Shown: positions 1-6,764 of the stretch, in pieces
Position numbering within the stretch: the first letter of the stretch is position 1
Layout of the letters: each line of letters begins with the position of its first letter
Source of the DNA: Gammaproteobacteria bacterium
Lineage (GTDB): Bacteria; Pseudomonadota; Gammaproteobacteria; GCA-001735895
Direction: 5' to 3'
Assembly: GCA_024763185.1 (NCBI GenBank)
Contig: JANTFY010000016.1
Coordinates: 1 to 20,608, forward strand
DNA length: 20,608 bases
The notes under the pieces: model-generated
What the model was told of the DNA's origin: nothing
Seen by the model: the letters and a program-made list of their open reading frames with translations, nothing else
The model's database searches: none
Translations under genes and position numbers: made by a program

Positions 1-410
1 CGCCGCTCACCCACCAGGATGATGGGCACACCCCGACCCTTCAGTGCCTTGTAATCCTTTTTGCCTTTGCTGCTTTTTTCGACGTCATATTCCTCAAACG
101 GGATGTTCTGCTGAGTGAAATAACGCCTGGCTTTTTTACAGTAACCACACCAGGTGGTGCTGTACATCACGACATCGGTGGAAGCGACTCGCTTGCTGAT
201 TAACGAAGCGTCGAACTTGAACGGGGATATTTTTGTACTGGTAAAGGAGTTGACCTGCACCCGGACTTTTTGGGTTTTGGCAGTTTCAGGTGGCTTATCG
301 GTGAAATGAATCTTTCCATTTTCATCCACCCAGCGGTAGATTTCGGCATGCGCTGCATTCACCGCGACGCCTAAAACCAGAATCCAGATGATGAATTTTA
401 ATCGTGGCAC
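1..410 (-). CDS. Exported DUF4124–glutaredoxin-like thiol protein (C-terminus cut by window edge)
   Basis: Partial gene; 136 codons are visible and the C-terminus lies beyond base 1. The N-terminus (about residues 1-22) is a signal peptide ending in NAAHA, so the protein should act in the periplasm or be envelope-anchored. Residues 22-41 match the DUF4124 pattern (AEIYRWVDENGKIHFTDKPP). From about residue 78 a glutaredoxin fold follows, with a CGYC redox motif at 88-91 and a GVP cis-proline motif at 127-129, so a thiol-disulfide reductase or oxidase role is likely; the partner is unknown. I chose the GTG at 410 because GAGGAG lies 7 bases before it (417-422). An ATG at 425 is in frame but has no ribosome binding site and would sit almost at the predicted transcript start. 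Family assignment is fairly sure, function only inferred. Confidence 0.8.
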   Translation of the reverse strand, partial: MPRLKFIIWILVLGVAVNAAHAEIYRWVDENGKIHFTDKPPETAKTQKVRVQVNSFTSTKISPFKFDASLISKRVASTDVVMYSTTWCGYCKKARRYFTQQNIPFEEYDVEKSSKGKKDYKALKGRGVPIILVGER

Positions 411-416
411 AATTTG

Positions 417-422
417 ACTCCT
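417..422 (-). promoter_or_regulatory. Shine-Dalgarno site deciding the GTG start
   Basis: GAGGAG on the minus strand, 6 to 7 bases before the GTG at 410. It lies inside the frame opened by the upstream ATG at 425, so it argues for GTG initiation of the DUF4124–glutaredoxin gene. Confidence 0.55.
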
Positions 423-433
423 CATGTTCAAGG

Positions 434-461
434 AGCATAGCAGACAACATTAACCCGGCAA
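434..461 (-). promoter_or_regulatory. Possible sigma-70 promoter for the DUF4124–glutaredoxin gene
   Basis: On the minus strand, TTGCCG (456-461) and TATGCT (434-439) are separated by 16 bases, each matching 4 of 6 consensus bases. The predicted transcript start, about 427, lies just before the GAGGAG site. The -35 box lies inside the left arm of the neighbouring inverted repeat, so the repeat may provide part of the promoter. Weak call made by eye. Confidence 0.3.
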
Positions 462-634
462 CAAAGTATGTCACATTCAGGGTATCAAGAAATTGTCAGA
501 TCAAGGCGCAGCTCACAGGTAATGGTTATTCCCTTGGCTAGAGCTGCAACGCGGAACGGGTGATTTCTTGATACCCCTATCTTATTGTAACTAATGGGTT
601 AGGCCAATACGACATACTTTGTTGCCGGGTTAAT
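449..634. repeat. 186-bp nested inverted repeat, MITE-like or long hairpin element
   Basis: Two outer arms of 24 bases (449-472 and 611-634) are perfect inverted copies. Inside them a second perfect pair of 14 bases (480-493 and 563-576) is nested, and inside that a 7-base pair (508-514 and 541-547). The arms contain CCCGGCAACAAAG and its complement. There is no open frame of note inside. The element begins 4 bases past the hisD stop codon and runs to 38 bases before the next gene, so it nearly fills the gap. The shape fits a non-autonomous mobile element or intergenic palindromic repeat. It could also end hisD transcription as a hairpin, although no U-run follows. Copy number cannot be seen here. 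Confidence 0.7.
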
Positions 635-638
635 ACGA

Positions 639-1943
639 TCAGTTTTTGATTCGATATTCTGCCGAACGGGCATGAGCGGTCAGGCCTTCCCCGTGCGCCA
701 GCACCGAAGCGACCTTGCCCAGCTCTGAGGCACCCTCAGCCGAACAGCCTATCAGGCTGGAGCGCTTCTGAAAATCATACACACCCAGCGGCGAGGAAAA
801 ACGTGCGGTACGCGAGGTAGGTAGTACATGATTAGGGCCTGCGCAGTAATCACCCAGTGCTTCCGCCGTGTATCGACCCATAAAAATGGCCCCGGCATGG
901 CGAATCGATCTAGCCACTTCAGGGGCATTTTCTAGCGATAACTCGAGATGCTCAGGCGCAATGTAATTGGCCACTTCAATCGCTTCTTCGATGTTTTGCA
1001 CATGAATCAGGGCTCCGCGAGAAACGAGTGAGGAATGTATAATGGCCTTGCGCGGCATCTCTTCGATCAGACGATCGATACTGTAACTGACCTGCTCAAG
1101 GAATTGCGCATTGGGCGACACCAGAATGGACTGTGCATCCTCGTCGTGCTCGGCCTGGGAAAAAAGGTCCATGGCAATCCAGTCCGGGTCGGTTTTTCCA
1201 TCACACACCACCAGTATTTCGGAAGGCCCGGCGACCATGTCGATACCCACGGTCCCAAACACCATGCGCTTGGCCGTGGCCACGTAAATATTGCCCGGCC
1301 CGACGATCTTGTCGACCTGGGGGATCGTTTCGGTTCCATAGGCCAGCGCGGCGACGGCCTGCGCACCACCGATAGTGTAAACCCGGTCCACCCCGGACAG
1401 ATGGGCAGCGGCGAGCACCAGGTCATTGACCACGCCATGTGGCGTGGGCACCACCATGATCAGTTCACTCACCCCGGCCACCTTGGCCGGTATCGCATTC
1501 ATCAAAACCGATGAAGGATAGGCTGCCTTGCCGCCGGGCACGTACAAACCCGCCTTGTCCAAAGGCGTGACCTGTTGACCGAGGATCGTGCCATCCTCTT
1601 CGGTGTATTCCCAGGACGACATTTTCTGTTTTTCGGCATAGCGGCGAATCCGATCAGCGGCTTTGTGCAGGGCCTGCTTCTGTTCACCCGGCAAACCCTC
1701 AAAAGCCTGCTGCAGCGTGCTATGAGGCATTTCCAGTTCTGACATATCCTCCACATGAAGGCCGTCAAAGCGGGTAGTCAGATCGAGTACCGCGGCATCA
1801 CCCTGGGTGCGCACGCTGGACAAAATCTCGGAAACCGTACTGAAGACCTGGTCGTCAGACACCGCTTCCCAGGCCAGTAACTTTTCCATATCCGACCAGA
1901 AATGCTCATCCTGACTGCTGAGTTGTTTGATGACGATACTCAT
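639..1943 (-). CDS. hisD: Histidinol dehydrogenase
   Basis: Catalyses the last two steps of histidine synthesis: NAD-dependent oxidation of L-histidinol through histidinal to L-histidine, in the cytoplasm. At 434 residues the length is normal. Hallmarks seen: GLYVPGGKAAYPSS at 132-145, GPGNIYVATAKR at 215-226, VAGPSEILVV at 237-246, and APEHLELS at 329-336 with the catalytic Glu331-His332 pair. The zinc ligands correspond to Gln263, His266, Asp365 and His424. Its ATG overlaps the hisG stop by 4 bases (ATGA, 1940-1943), which implies translational coupling. In related genomes hisC follows; here a nested inverted repeat and an unrelated gene follow instead, so hisC must lie elsewhere if it is present. 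Very secure. Confidence 0.98.
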   Translation of the reverse strand: MSIVIKQLSSQDEHFWSDMEKLLAWEAVSDDQVFSTVSEILSSVRTQGDAAVLDLTTRFDGLHVEDMSELEMPHSTLQQAFEGLPGEQKQALHKAADRIRRYAEKQKMSSWEYTEEDGTILGQQVTPLDKAGLYVPGGKAAYPSSVLMNAIPAKVAGVSELIMVVPTPHGVVNDLVLAAAHLSGVDRVYTIGGAQAVAALAYGTETIPQVDKIVGPGNIYVATAKRMVFGTVGIDMVAGPSEILVVCDGKTDPDWIAMDLFSQAEHDEDAQSILVSPNAQFLEQVSYSIDRLIEEMPRKAIIHSSLVSRGALIHVQNIEEAIEVANYIAPEHLELSLENAPEVARSIRHAGAIFMGRYTAEALGDYCAGPNHVLPTSRTARFSSPLGVYDFQKRSSLIGCSAEGASELGKVASVLAHGEGLTAHARSAEYRIKN

Positions 1944-2578
1944 GATGAGACCTCAACGGCTTGTTCGATTTTTTCGACGACCTGTTTGATGTCGCGGTTT
2001 TTCATTTTTAACGACGCGCGATTAATGATCAGGCGCGAACTGATATCCATGATAAATTCTTTCGGCACCAACCCGTTGGCTTTAAGTGTATTACCCGTAT
2101 CCACCAGGTCGACAATCATGTCGGCCAGGCCGACAATCGGCGCCAGTTCCATGGAACCGTACAGTTTTATCAGTTCAACCTGGCGTCCAAGTTCCATGAA
2201 ATACTGCTGGGTAATACGCGTGTACTTGGTAGCCACCTTCAATCGACCGCGCGGCAGGGGTTTGTCCGCAAAACCGGCGGTCATCAATTTGCATGGCGCA
2301 ATTTTCAGGTCAACCCATTCGTACAGGCCCTCGCCGCCGTGTTCCAGCAGCACATCTTTGCCGGCAATGCCGATATCCGCCGCACCATATTGCACATAGG
2401 TGGGCACATCAGCCGAGCGTATCAGTACCAGATTGATGTTTTCATGATTGGTTTTAAAAATAAGTTTTCGACTTTTTTCCAGGTCATCGAGCGGCGTAAT
2501 ACCGGCACGCTCCAGTAACGGCAGGGTTTCTTTCAGAATACGGCCCTTGGCCAGAGCAATAGTGATGAGATCGGACAT
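1940..2578 (-). CDS. hisG: ATP phosphoribosyltransferase, short catalytic form (HisG-S)
   Basis: First step of histidine synthesis: joins ATP and PRPP to give phosphoribosyl-ATP. At 212 residues this is the short form, which lacks the C-terminal regulatory domain of the roughly 300-residue enterobacterial enzyme. Short HisG is known to work in a complex with HisZ, a histidyl-tRNA synthetase paralogue that gives activity and histidine feedback; no hisZ is in this window. Seen: ALAKGRI near the N-terminus, a DVPTYVQYGAADIGIAGKD stretch (about 57-75), and the PRPP-binding region with DLVDTGNTLKANGL (about 157-170). It lies 28 bases after murA and overlaps hisD by 4 bases, as in a murA–hisG–hisD operon. 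No clear ribosome binding site. Confidence 0.96.
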   Translation of the reverse strand: MSDLITIALAKGRILKETLPLLERAGITPLDDLEKSRKLIFKTNHENINLVLIRSADVPTYVQYGAADIGIAGKDVLLEHGGEGLYEWVDLKIAPCKLMTAGFADKPLPRGRLKVATKYTRITQQYFMELGRQVELIKLYGSMELAPIVGLADMIVDLVDTGNTLKANGLVPKEFIMDISSRLIINRASLKMKNRDIKQVVEKIEQAVEVSS

Positions 2579-2606
2579 AATAAATCAGTCTTATTAAATC
2601 GGGTGT

Positions 2607-3866
2607 TTAATCGGTGGTTCGGCGTATACGCGCGCCCAGACAGGCGAGTTTTTCTTCTATATGATCGTAGCCACGGTCGATATGATAGATTCGCTCGACC
2701 ACGGTTTCACCGGTCGCTACCAGCCCCGCCAGGATCAAACTGGCCGAAGCACGCAGGTCCGTCGCCATGACCGGGGCGGCATTCAGGTTATCCACCCCTT
2801 TAATAATGGCCGTGTTGCCTTCCAGGTGGATATCCGCCCCCATGCGCACCATTTCCTGAATATGCATGAAGCGGTTTTCAAACACGGTTTCGGTGACCGA
2901 GCCGGTGCCGGAGGCTACTGCATTGAGCGCACAGAACTGTGCCTGCATATCGGTTGGGAAAGCCGGATAGGGGGCCGTACGAATATTCACCGCTTTCGGC
3001 TTGCGCCCTTCCATATCCAGTTCGATCCAGTCCTCTCCGGTATCGATAACAGCACCCGCTTCTTCCAGCTTGGCCAATACTGCATCCAGTAATTTTGGCT
3101 CGGTATCCTTAACCAGCACCTTGCCGCCGGTAATGGCTGCTGCCACCAGATAGGTACCGGTTTCGATACGATCCGGCAGCACCGTGTAGTCACAGCCGCG
3201 CAAGCGTTCAACTCCTTCAATGGTGATGGTATCGGTGCCGGCACCCTGAATGTTACCGCCCATGGCATTGATAAAATCCGCCAGATCAACCACTTCCGGT
3301 TCGCGCGCGGCATTCTCCAGAATACTGGTTCCATCCGCCAGGGCAGCGGCCATCATCAGGTTTTCAGTTCCGGTAACCGTGACCTGGTCCATGACGATAC
3401 GGGCACCCTTCAGTCGATCGGCCCTGGCACGGATATAACCTTCCTCAACCGTGATATCGGCACCCATGGCTTCCAGCCCGGTCAGATGGATATTGACCGG
3501 CCGTGCACCAATGGCACAACCACCCGGCAGGCTGACTTCGGCAGAACCGTGACGCGCTAACAGGGGGCCGAGCACCAAGATGGAGGCGCGCATGGTTTTT
3601 ACCAGATCATAGGGCGCAAAGGTATTTTCGATTGTGCTGGCATCCACCTCGATGCACATTTTTTCACCAATGGTCAACTGCACGCCCATGCGCCCAAGCA
3701 ATTCCATGGTGGTGGTGACATCGTGCAGATGTGGGATATTGCGCACCCGCACAATGCCATCCGCAAGCAGGGTGGCCGCCATAATCGGCAGCACAGCATT
3801 TTTAGAGCCTGCCGCACGCACCATACCGGATATCGGCACGCCACCATTAATTATCAGTTTGTTCAT
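2607..3866 (-). CDS. murA: UDP-N-acetylglucosamine 1-carboxyvinyltransferase
   Basis: First committed step of peptidoglycan precursor synthesis: transfers enolpyruvate from PEP to UDP-GlcNAc in the cytoplasm. At 419 residues the length is typical. Seen: SKNA with Lys22-Asn23, the active-site loop GGCAIGARP with Cys117 (the residue alkylated by fosfomycin; Cys rather than Asp suggests intrinsic sensitivity), the PTDMQAQF segment with catalytic Asp306, and DRGYDH with Arg398 near the C-terminus. It follows mlaB after 108 bases that hold a likely promoter, and precedes hisG. The usual neighbour ibaG is absent. An AAGG lies about 13 bases before the ATG, rather far for a good ribosome binding site. 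Confidence 0.98.
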   Translation of the reverse strand: MNKLIINGGVPISGMVRAAGSKNAVLPIMAATLLADGIVRVRNIPHLHDVTTTMELLGRMGVQLTIGEKMCIEVDASTIENTFAPYDLVKTMRASILVLGPLLARHGSAEVSLPGGCAIGARPVNIHLTGLEAMGADITVEEGYIRARADRLKGARIVMDQVTVTGTENLMMAAALADGTSILENAAREPEVVDLADFINAMGGNIQGAGTDTITIEGVERLRGCDYTVLPDRIETGTYLVAAAITGGKVLVKDTEPKLLDAVLAKLEEAGAVIDTGEDWIELDMEGRKPKAVNIRTAPYPAFPTDMQAQFCALNAVASGTGSVTETVFENRFMHIQEMVRMGADIHLEGNTAIIKGVDNLNAAPVMATDLRASASLILAGLVATGETVVERIYHIDRGYDHIEEKLACLGARIRRTTD

Positions 3867-3907
3867 TCGTTCAGTACTGCCTTTCGCTCAAACCGGAAAA
3901 ACGGCGC

Positions 3908-3937
3908 ATTGTAACAGAACGCTTGTGAATTAGTGAA
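3908..3937 (-). promoter_or_regulatory. Likely sigma-70 promoter for murA–hisG–hisD
   Basis: On the minus strand TACAAT (3908-3913) is preceded by TGT, an extended -10 element, and TTCACT (3932-3937) lies 18 bases upstream. The predicted start, about 3901, leaves a leader of about 35 bases before the murA ATG. It lies in the only sizeable gap between mlaB and murA, so murA–his expression may be partly separate from mla. Confidence 0.5.
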
Positions 3938-3941
3938 TGTG

Positions 3942-3957
3942 TGGCGTTATTACGCCA
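3942..3957. repeat. Small inverted repeat between mlaB and the murA promoter
   Basis: TGGCGT and ACGCCA form a perfect 6-base stem with a 4-base loop, 17 bases past the mlaB stop codon and just upstream of the murA -35 box. There is no run of T after it on the minus strand, so it is not a standard terminator. It could be a weak pause site or an operator. Confidence 0.4.
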
Positions 3958-3974
3958 AACCGGCCCACACATGA

Positions 3975-4277
3975 TCAGGTTTCTTCCGTCAACAAACCAT
4001 CCACCTGGCTTAAGCGCGCGATCTGTAACAGCGCTGCCGGCAGATAAATAAACTTGACGGTCTTGTTGTTTTGACGGGCTTTGCGTTTTAACTCTATCAA
4101 TAATGCAATGGCCGAACTGTCGACCTTGCTGACCCTGGTAAAATCTATCACCCAGGATGGCAATGCCTTGCACTCGCGTGAAAATTGCTGCAACGCGTCC
4201 ATGACCGTGGCAGATGTCAGCTCACCCTTGACCTGGATATATTGTTTGCCACTGTCAAAACTGATTTCAATACTCAT
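3975..4277 (-). CDS. mlaB: MlaB, STAS-domain subunit of the Mla phospholipid transporter
   Basis: Single STAS-domain protein of 100 residues with no signal peptide. In characterised Mla systems MlaB binds the ATPase MlaF on the cytoplasmic side and stabilises the MlaFEDB inner-membrane complex. Seen: a central VDSSAIALLIELKRK segment (residues 52-66), the conserved STAS loop and helix that carries the phosphorylatable Ser/Thr position in related anti-sigma antagonists. Overall similarity to E. coli MlaB is modest, so the call rests on the STAS pattern, size and position after mlaC. It lies 33 bases after mlaC with no clear ribosome binding site, and is the last mla gene. Confidence 0.87.
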   Translation of the reverse strand: MSIEISFDSGKQYIQVKGELTSATVMDALQQFSRECKALPSWVIDFTRVSKVDSSAIALLIELKRKARQNNKTVKFIYLPAALLQIARLSQVDGLLTEET

Positions 4278-4310
4278 GGCATATACCGACAGCCCGACTG
4301 AACACCTTCA

Positions 4311-4925
4311 TCAGGATTCGCTCTTATTACGCTCGCGCAGGGACTTAATCAAACCATCGATACCATCAGCCTTGATTTTTTTTGCGAAACTGGAGCGATA
4401 ATTGGTCACCAGGCTGATATTATCGACACTGATATCGTAAACTTTCCAGCCCTCACTCTTTTGATACAGTTCGTAATTCAGTGGAATGGGGAAACCGCCT
4501 TTTTGCTCTATTTCGGTACGCACCGTCACCTCGCCCTTGCTTAACAGGCCGCGCATGGGCAAATAAGTGATCGTCTGGTCGTTATACTCCAACAGGGCCT
4601 TGCCGTAGGTCCTAACCAGCAGGTGGCGAAATTCCTCTACCAGTTTCGGTTTTTGGCTCTTATTGACCTGGCGCTTATAGCGACCCAAGGCGAGGTCGGT
4701 CATGCGGTCAAAATCGAAATGGGGCAATACTTTCTCATCGACCAGAGCATACAGTTTAGAAGGATTCTCCTGGAATTCCGGTTGTTTCTGCTTGATGATA
4801 GCCAGCACTTCATCGGCGGTCTGCTGGATTAATTTTTCCGGTTCAGAATCACCCGCCCACAACGGCTGTAAGAATAAACCGGCGACCAGTAGCAATAAAA
4901 ATTGAGTTTTGGATTTTAATCTCAT
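4311..4925 (-). CDS. mlaC: MlaC, periplasmic phospholipid-binding shuttle
   Basis: Soluble periplasmic carrier that moves phospholipid between the outer-membrane MlaA complex and the inner-membrane MlaFEDB complex. It has 204 residues with a signal peptide (MRLKSKTQFLLLL... to about WAG, residue 25). Family hallmarks: LPHFDFDRMTDLALGRYKR (about 66-84), HLLVRTYGKALLEY (about 101-114) and YDISVDNISLVTNYRSSF (about 162-179). Its ATG overlaps the stop of the TolC-family gene by 4 bases (4922-4925), so the two are translationally coupled. MlaA is not encoded in this window. Confidence 0.95.
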   Translation of the reverse strand: MRLKSKTQFLLLLVAGLFLQPLWAGDSEPEKLIQQTADEVLAIIKQKQPEFQENPSKLYALVDEKVLPHFDFDRMTDLALGRYKRQVNKSQKPKLVEEFRHLLVRTYGKALLEYNDQTITYLPMRGLLSKGEVTVRTEIEQKGGFPIPLNYELYQKSEGWKVYDISVDNISLVTNYRSSFAKKIKADGIDGLIKSLRERNKSES

Positions 4926-6295
4926 TGGTAAACTCCGCTTACGCTGTTCAATTTCGACACGTGATTATTGTAATCATTCACTATCTGCAAATACTCGGCA
5001 TAGGCCACCACATAGACCTGCATCGCAGTCAGAATTTTCTCCGCCTCTTCCAGACCGGCTTCAAAATCCGTGTAGCTGGCAATCATCCAGCGACGCGCCG
5101 ATTGCGCACTTTGTTTCATAGCCATCATCGCTGCATGTTTTGATTGCACAAGATGGTACTGTTCCGCAACCTGGAACGGAATGCCCTTGCGCACAAAAGA
5201 GGCCTTGTGCACCAACGCATCCAGTTCCGCCTGTTGTTGCGCTACCTGCGCCGGTTGCGCATCAGCCTCCCATTGCCAACGCAGGCCAATTAACGGTGAT
5301 AAGGCCGCTTGATTAAAAGGATCGTAGATATGCGGATTTTCCAGCCGGTCACGATCAGGCGCATAAGATGCGGTACCGGCCACTCCGGCAAATATGACCG
5401 GTTTTTGGCTGGCACGCTTGGCTTCTACCAGCGCCCGGCGCGCACTCAAACCGGCCTCGACCTGTTTGAATTCGGCCCGGTTTTCCAGCGCTATCTGAAC
5501 CCATTCCTCCAGCGACTGATCGGGTAAGGCAACCGGGCGCAGGCGGGAATCCTTAAGTTCCAGTTGATCCGAATTTTCCAGGCCAATGAGTAACTTGAGG
5601 CCTTCCAGAGCGATATTTTCTATGCCACTGGCATCGGCCTGATAACGTTCCACCAGCCCCAGTCCGGCTTGCAGCGCATATTGATCAGCCAGCTTGGCCG
5701 AACCACTGCCCTGCTCCAGCCACTCGGTTACCAATTCCAGCGCCGAACTCAGTCTCTTATGCGTATCCTCAAGAAAATAACGGCTGTCACGTGCCGTCAG
5801 GTAACCGTAGTAAGCCTGCACCACCTGCAATTTAATCATTTCCTTTTGCAGCGTGATATCTTCCTGTTTGATCTTGATATTCTGTTGCGCCGCTTTCTGG
5901 TAATTTTCCAGTTGACCAAAGGTCGTTAACGGTTTGATGATGCTAAAGTTAAAGGTGGTCCACAGCGACAGTCCATCATCAAAATCATAGGCATCGTCAC
6001 GTGGCTCACAATTCTGACTGCAATTGTCCTGACCACCCTCATAAAAACCACCATCCACGCCTGTAGTCAGTGCCAGATAGGCATCAATGCTATAGCGCAA
6101 CCCGCCCTTACCTTCAGCTTCCTGCAACAGGGCTTCAGCTTTTCGTACAAAGGCTCGCTTTTCTTCAATGCGGGGATCAGCCGCCAGCGCTTTTTCGATA
6201 GCCTGGTCAAGATTGACTGAGGTAACCGAAGCCCAGTTTACGGGCATTGACAGCATCAAACATAGCGACAGAATGATTTTTTTAAAAAGGCGCAT
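4922..6295 (-). CDS. TolC-family outer-membrane channel embedded in the mla operon
   Basis: A 457-residue TolC/OEP-type protein. Residues 1-22 are a signal peptide (cleavage likely after NWA; no lipobox cysteine). Two tandem OEP repeats are visible. The first starts at VNLDQAIEKALAADPRIEEK (27-46), with a strand region near SLWTTFNFSIIKPLTTFGQ (110-128). The second starts at SLEEWVQIALENRAEFKQ (261-278) and ends in long coiled-coil helices. Cys92 and Cys96 lie in an acidic loop before the first strand and may form a disulfide. TolC proteins trimerise into an outer-membrane barrel with a periplasmic alpha tunnel. The start overlaps mlaD by 14 bases and the end overlaps mlaC by 4, so it is a true operon member. 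Known Mla systems use the lipoprotein MlaA at the outer membrane; a channel role in Mla transport is inference. It could also serve an efflux or secretion system encoded elsewhere. Confidence 0.9.
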   Translation of the reverse strand: MRLFKKIILSLCLMLSMPVNWASVTSVNLDQAIEKALAADPRIEEKRAFVRKAEALLQEAEGKGGLRYSIDAYLALTTGVDGGFYEGGQDNCSQNCEPRDDAYDFDDGLSLWTTFNFSIIKPLTTFGQLENYQKAAQQNIKIKQEDITLQKEMIKLQVVQAYYGYLTARDSRYFLEDTHKRLSSALELVTEWLEQGSGSAKLADQYALQAGLGLVERYQADASGIENIALEGLKLLIGLENSDQLELKDSRLRPVALPDQSLEEWVQIALENRAEFKQVEAGLSARRALVEAKRASQKPVIFAGVAGTASYAPDRDRLENPHIYDPFNQAALSPLIGLRWQWEADAQPAQVAQQQAELDALVHKASFVRKGIPFQVAEQYHLVQSKHAAMMAMKQSAQSARRWMIASYTDFEAGLEEAEKILTAMQVYVVAYAEYLQIVNDYNNHVSKLNSVSGVYQ

Positions 6296-6755
6296 CTTTT
6301 TCTTCCGAAGCCTTGCTAAACAGGAATTGTCCTATCAGTTGTTCCAACACCATGGCCGACTGGGTAAGGCGTATTTCCGACTGGTTTTCCAGCAGTTTTT
6401 CATCTCCACCAGGCTCCAGGGCCACGTACTGTTCACCCAACAGGCCCGAGGTAAAGATACTGGCAATGGTATCACGCGGAAACTGGCTGTATTTTTCCTC
6501 CACCTGCATGGTTACCACGGCTTCAAACGTGGATGAGTCATAGTCGATTTCCTTGACCTGGCCCACCTTGACGCCCGATACCTTGACGGCGGATTTAACC
6601 CTCAGCCCGCCAATATTATCGAAACGGGCGCTGACCTCGTAAAAACCATCGCTGCTCAGGCTACTCAGGTTACTTGCCTGCATGGCCAGCATAAACAGTG
6701 CCGCCAGCCCGGCTCCGACAAAGATACCGACACTTAATTCAATGCTTTTAAACAT
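6282..6755 (-). CDS. mlaD: MlaD, MCE-domain membrane protein
   Basis: Inner-membrane-anchored MCE protein that forms a hexameric ring on the periplasmic face and passes lipid between MlaE and MlaC. One N-terminal transmembrane helix (about residues 5-27) is followed by the MCE domain (about 38-115) with FDNIGGLRVKSAVKVSGVKV (45-64) and SGLLGEQYVALEPGG (103-117). At 157 residues it is somewhat shorter than E. coli MlaD (183), and the C-terminal tail is the shortened part. It lies 9 bases after mlaE. Its last 14 bases overlap the TolC-family gene, whereas mlaC is the direct neighbour in most genomes. Confidence 0.95.
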   Translation of the reverse strand: MFKSIELSVGIFVGAGLAALFMLAMQASNLSSLSSDGFYEVSARFDNIGGLRVKSAVKVSGVKVGQVKEIDYDSSTFEAVVTMQVEEKYSQFPRDTIASIFTSGLLGEQYVALEPGGDEKLLENQSEIRLTQSAMVLEQLIGQFLFSKASEEKDAPF

Positions 6756-6764
6756 GCCTTTTCC

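Noticed and set aside
1035..1514. 159-codon open frame on the plus strand antisense to hisD
   Set aside because: It lies wholly inside hisD on the opposite strand, its product resembles no family and is His/Gly-rich as expected from a shadow frame.
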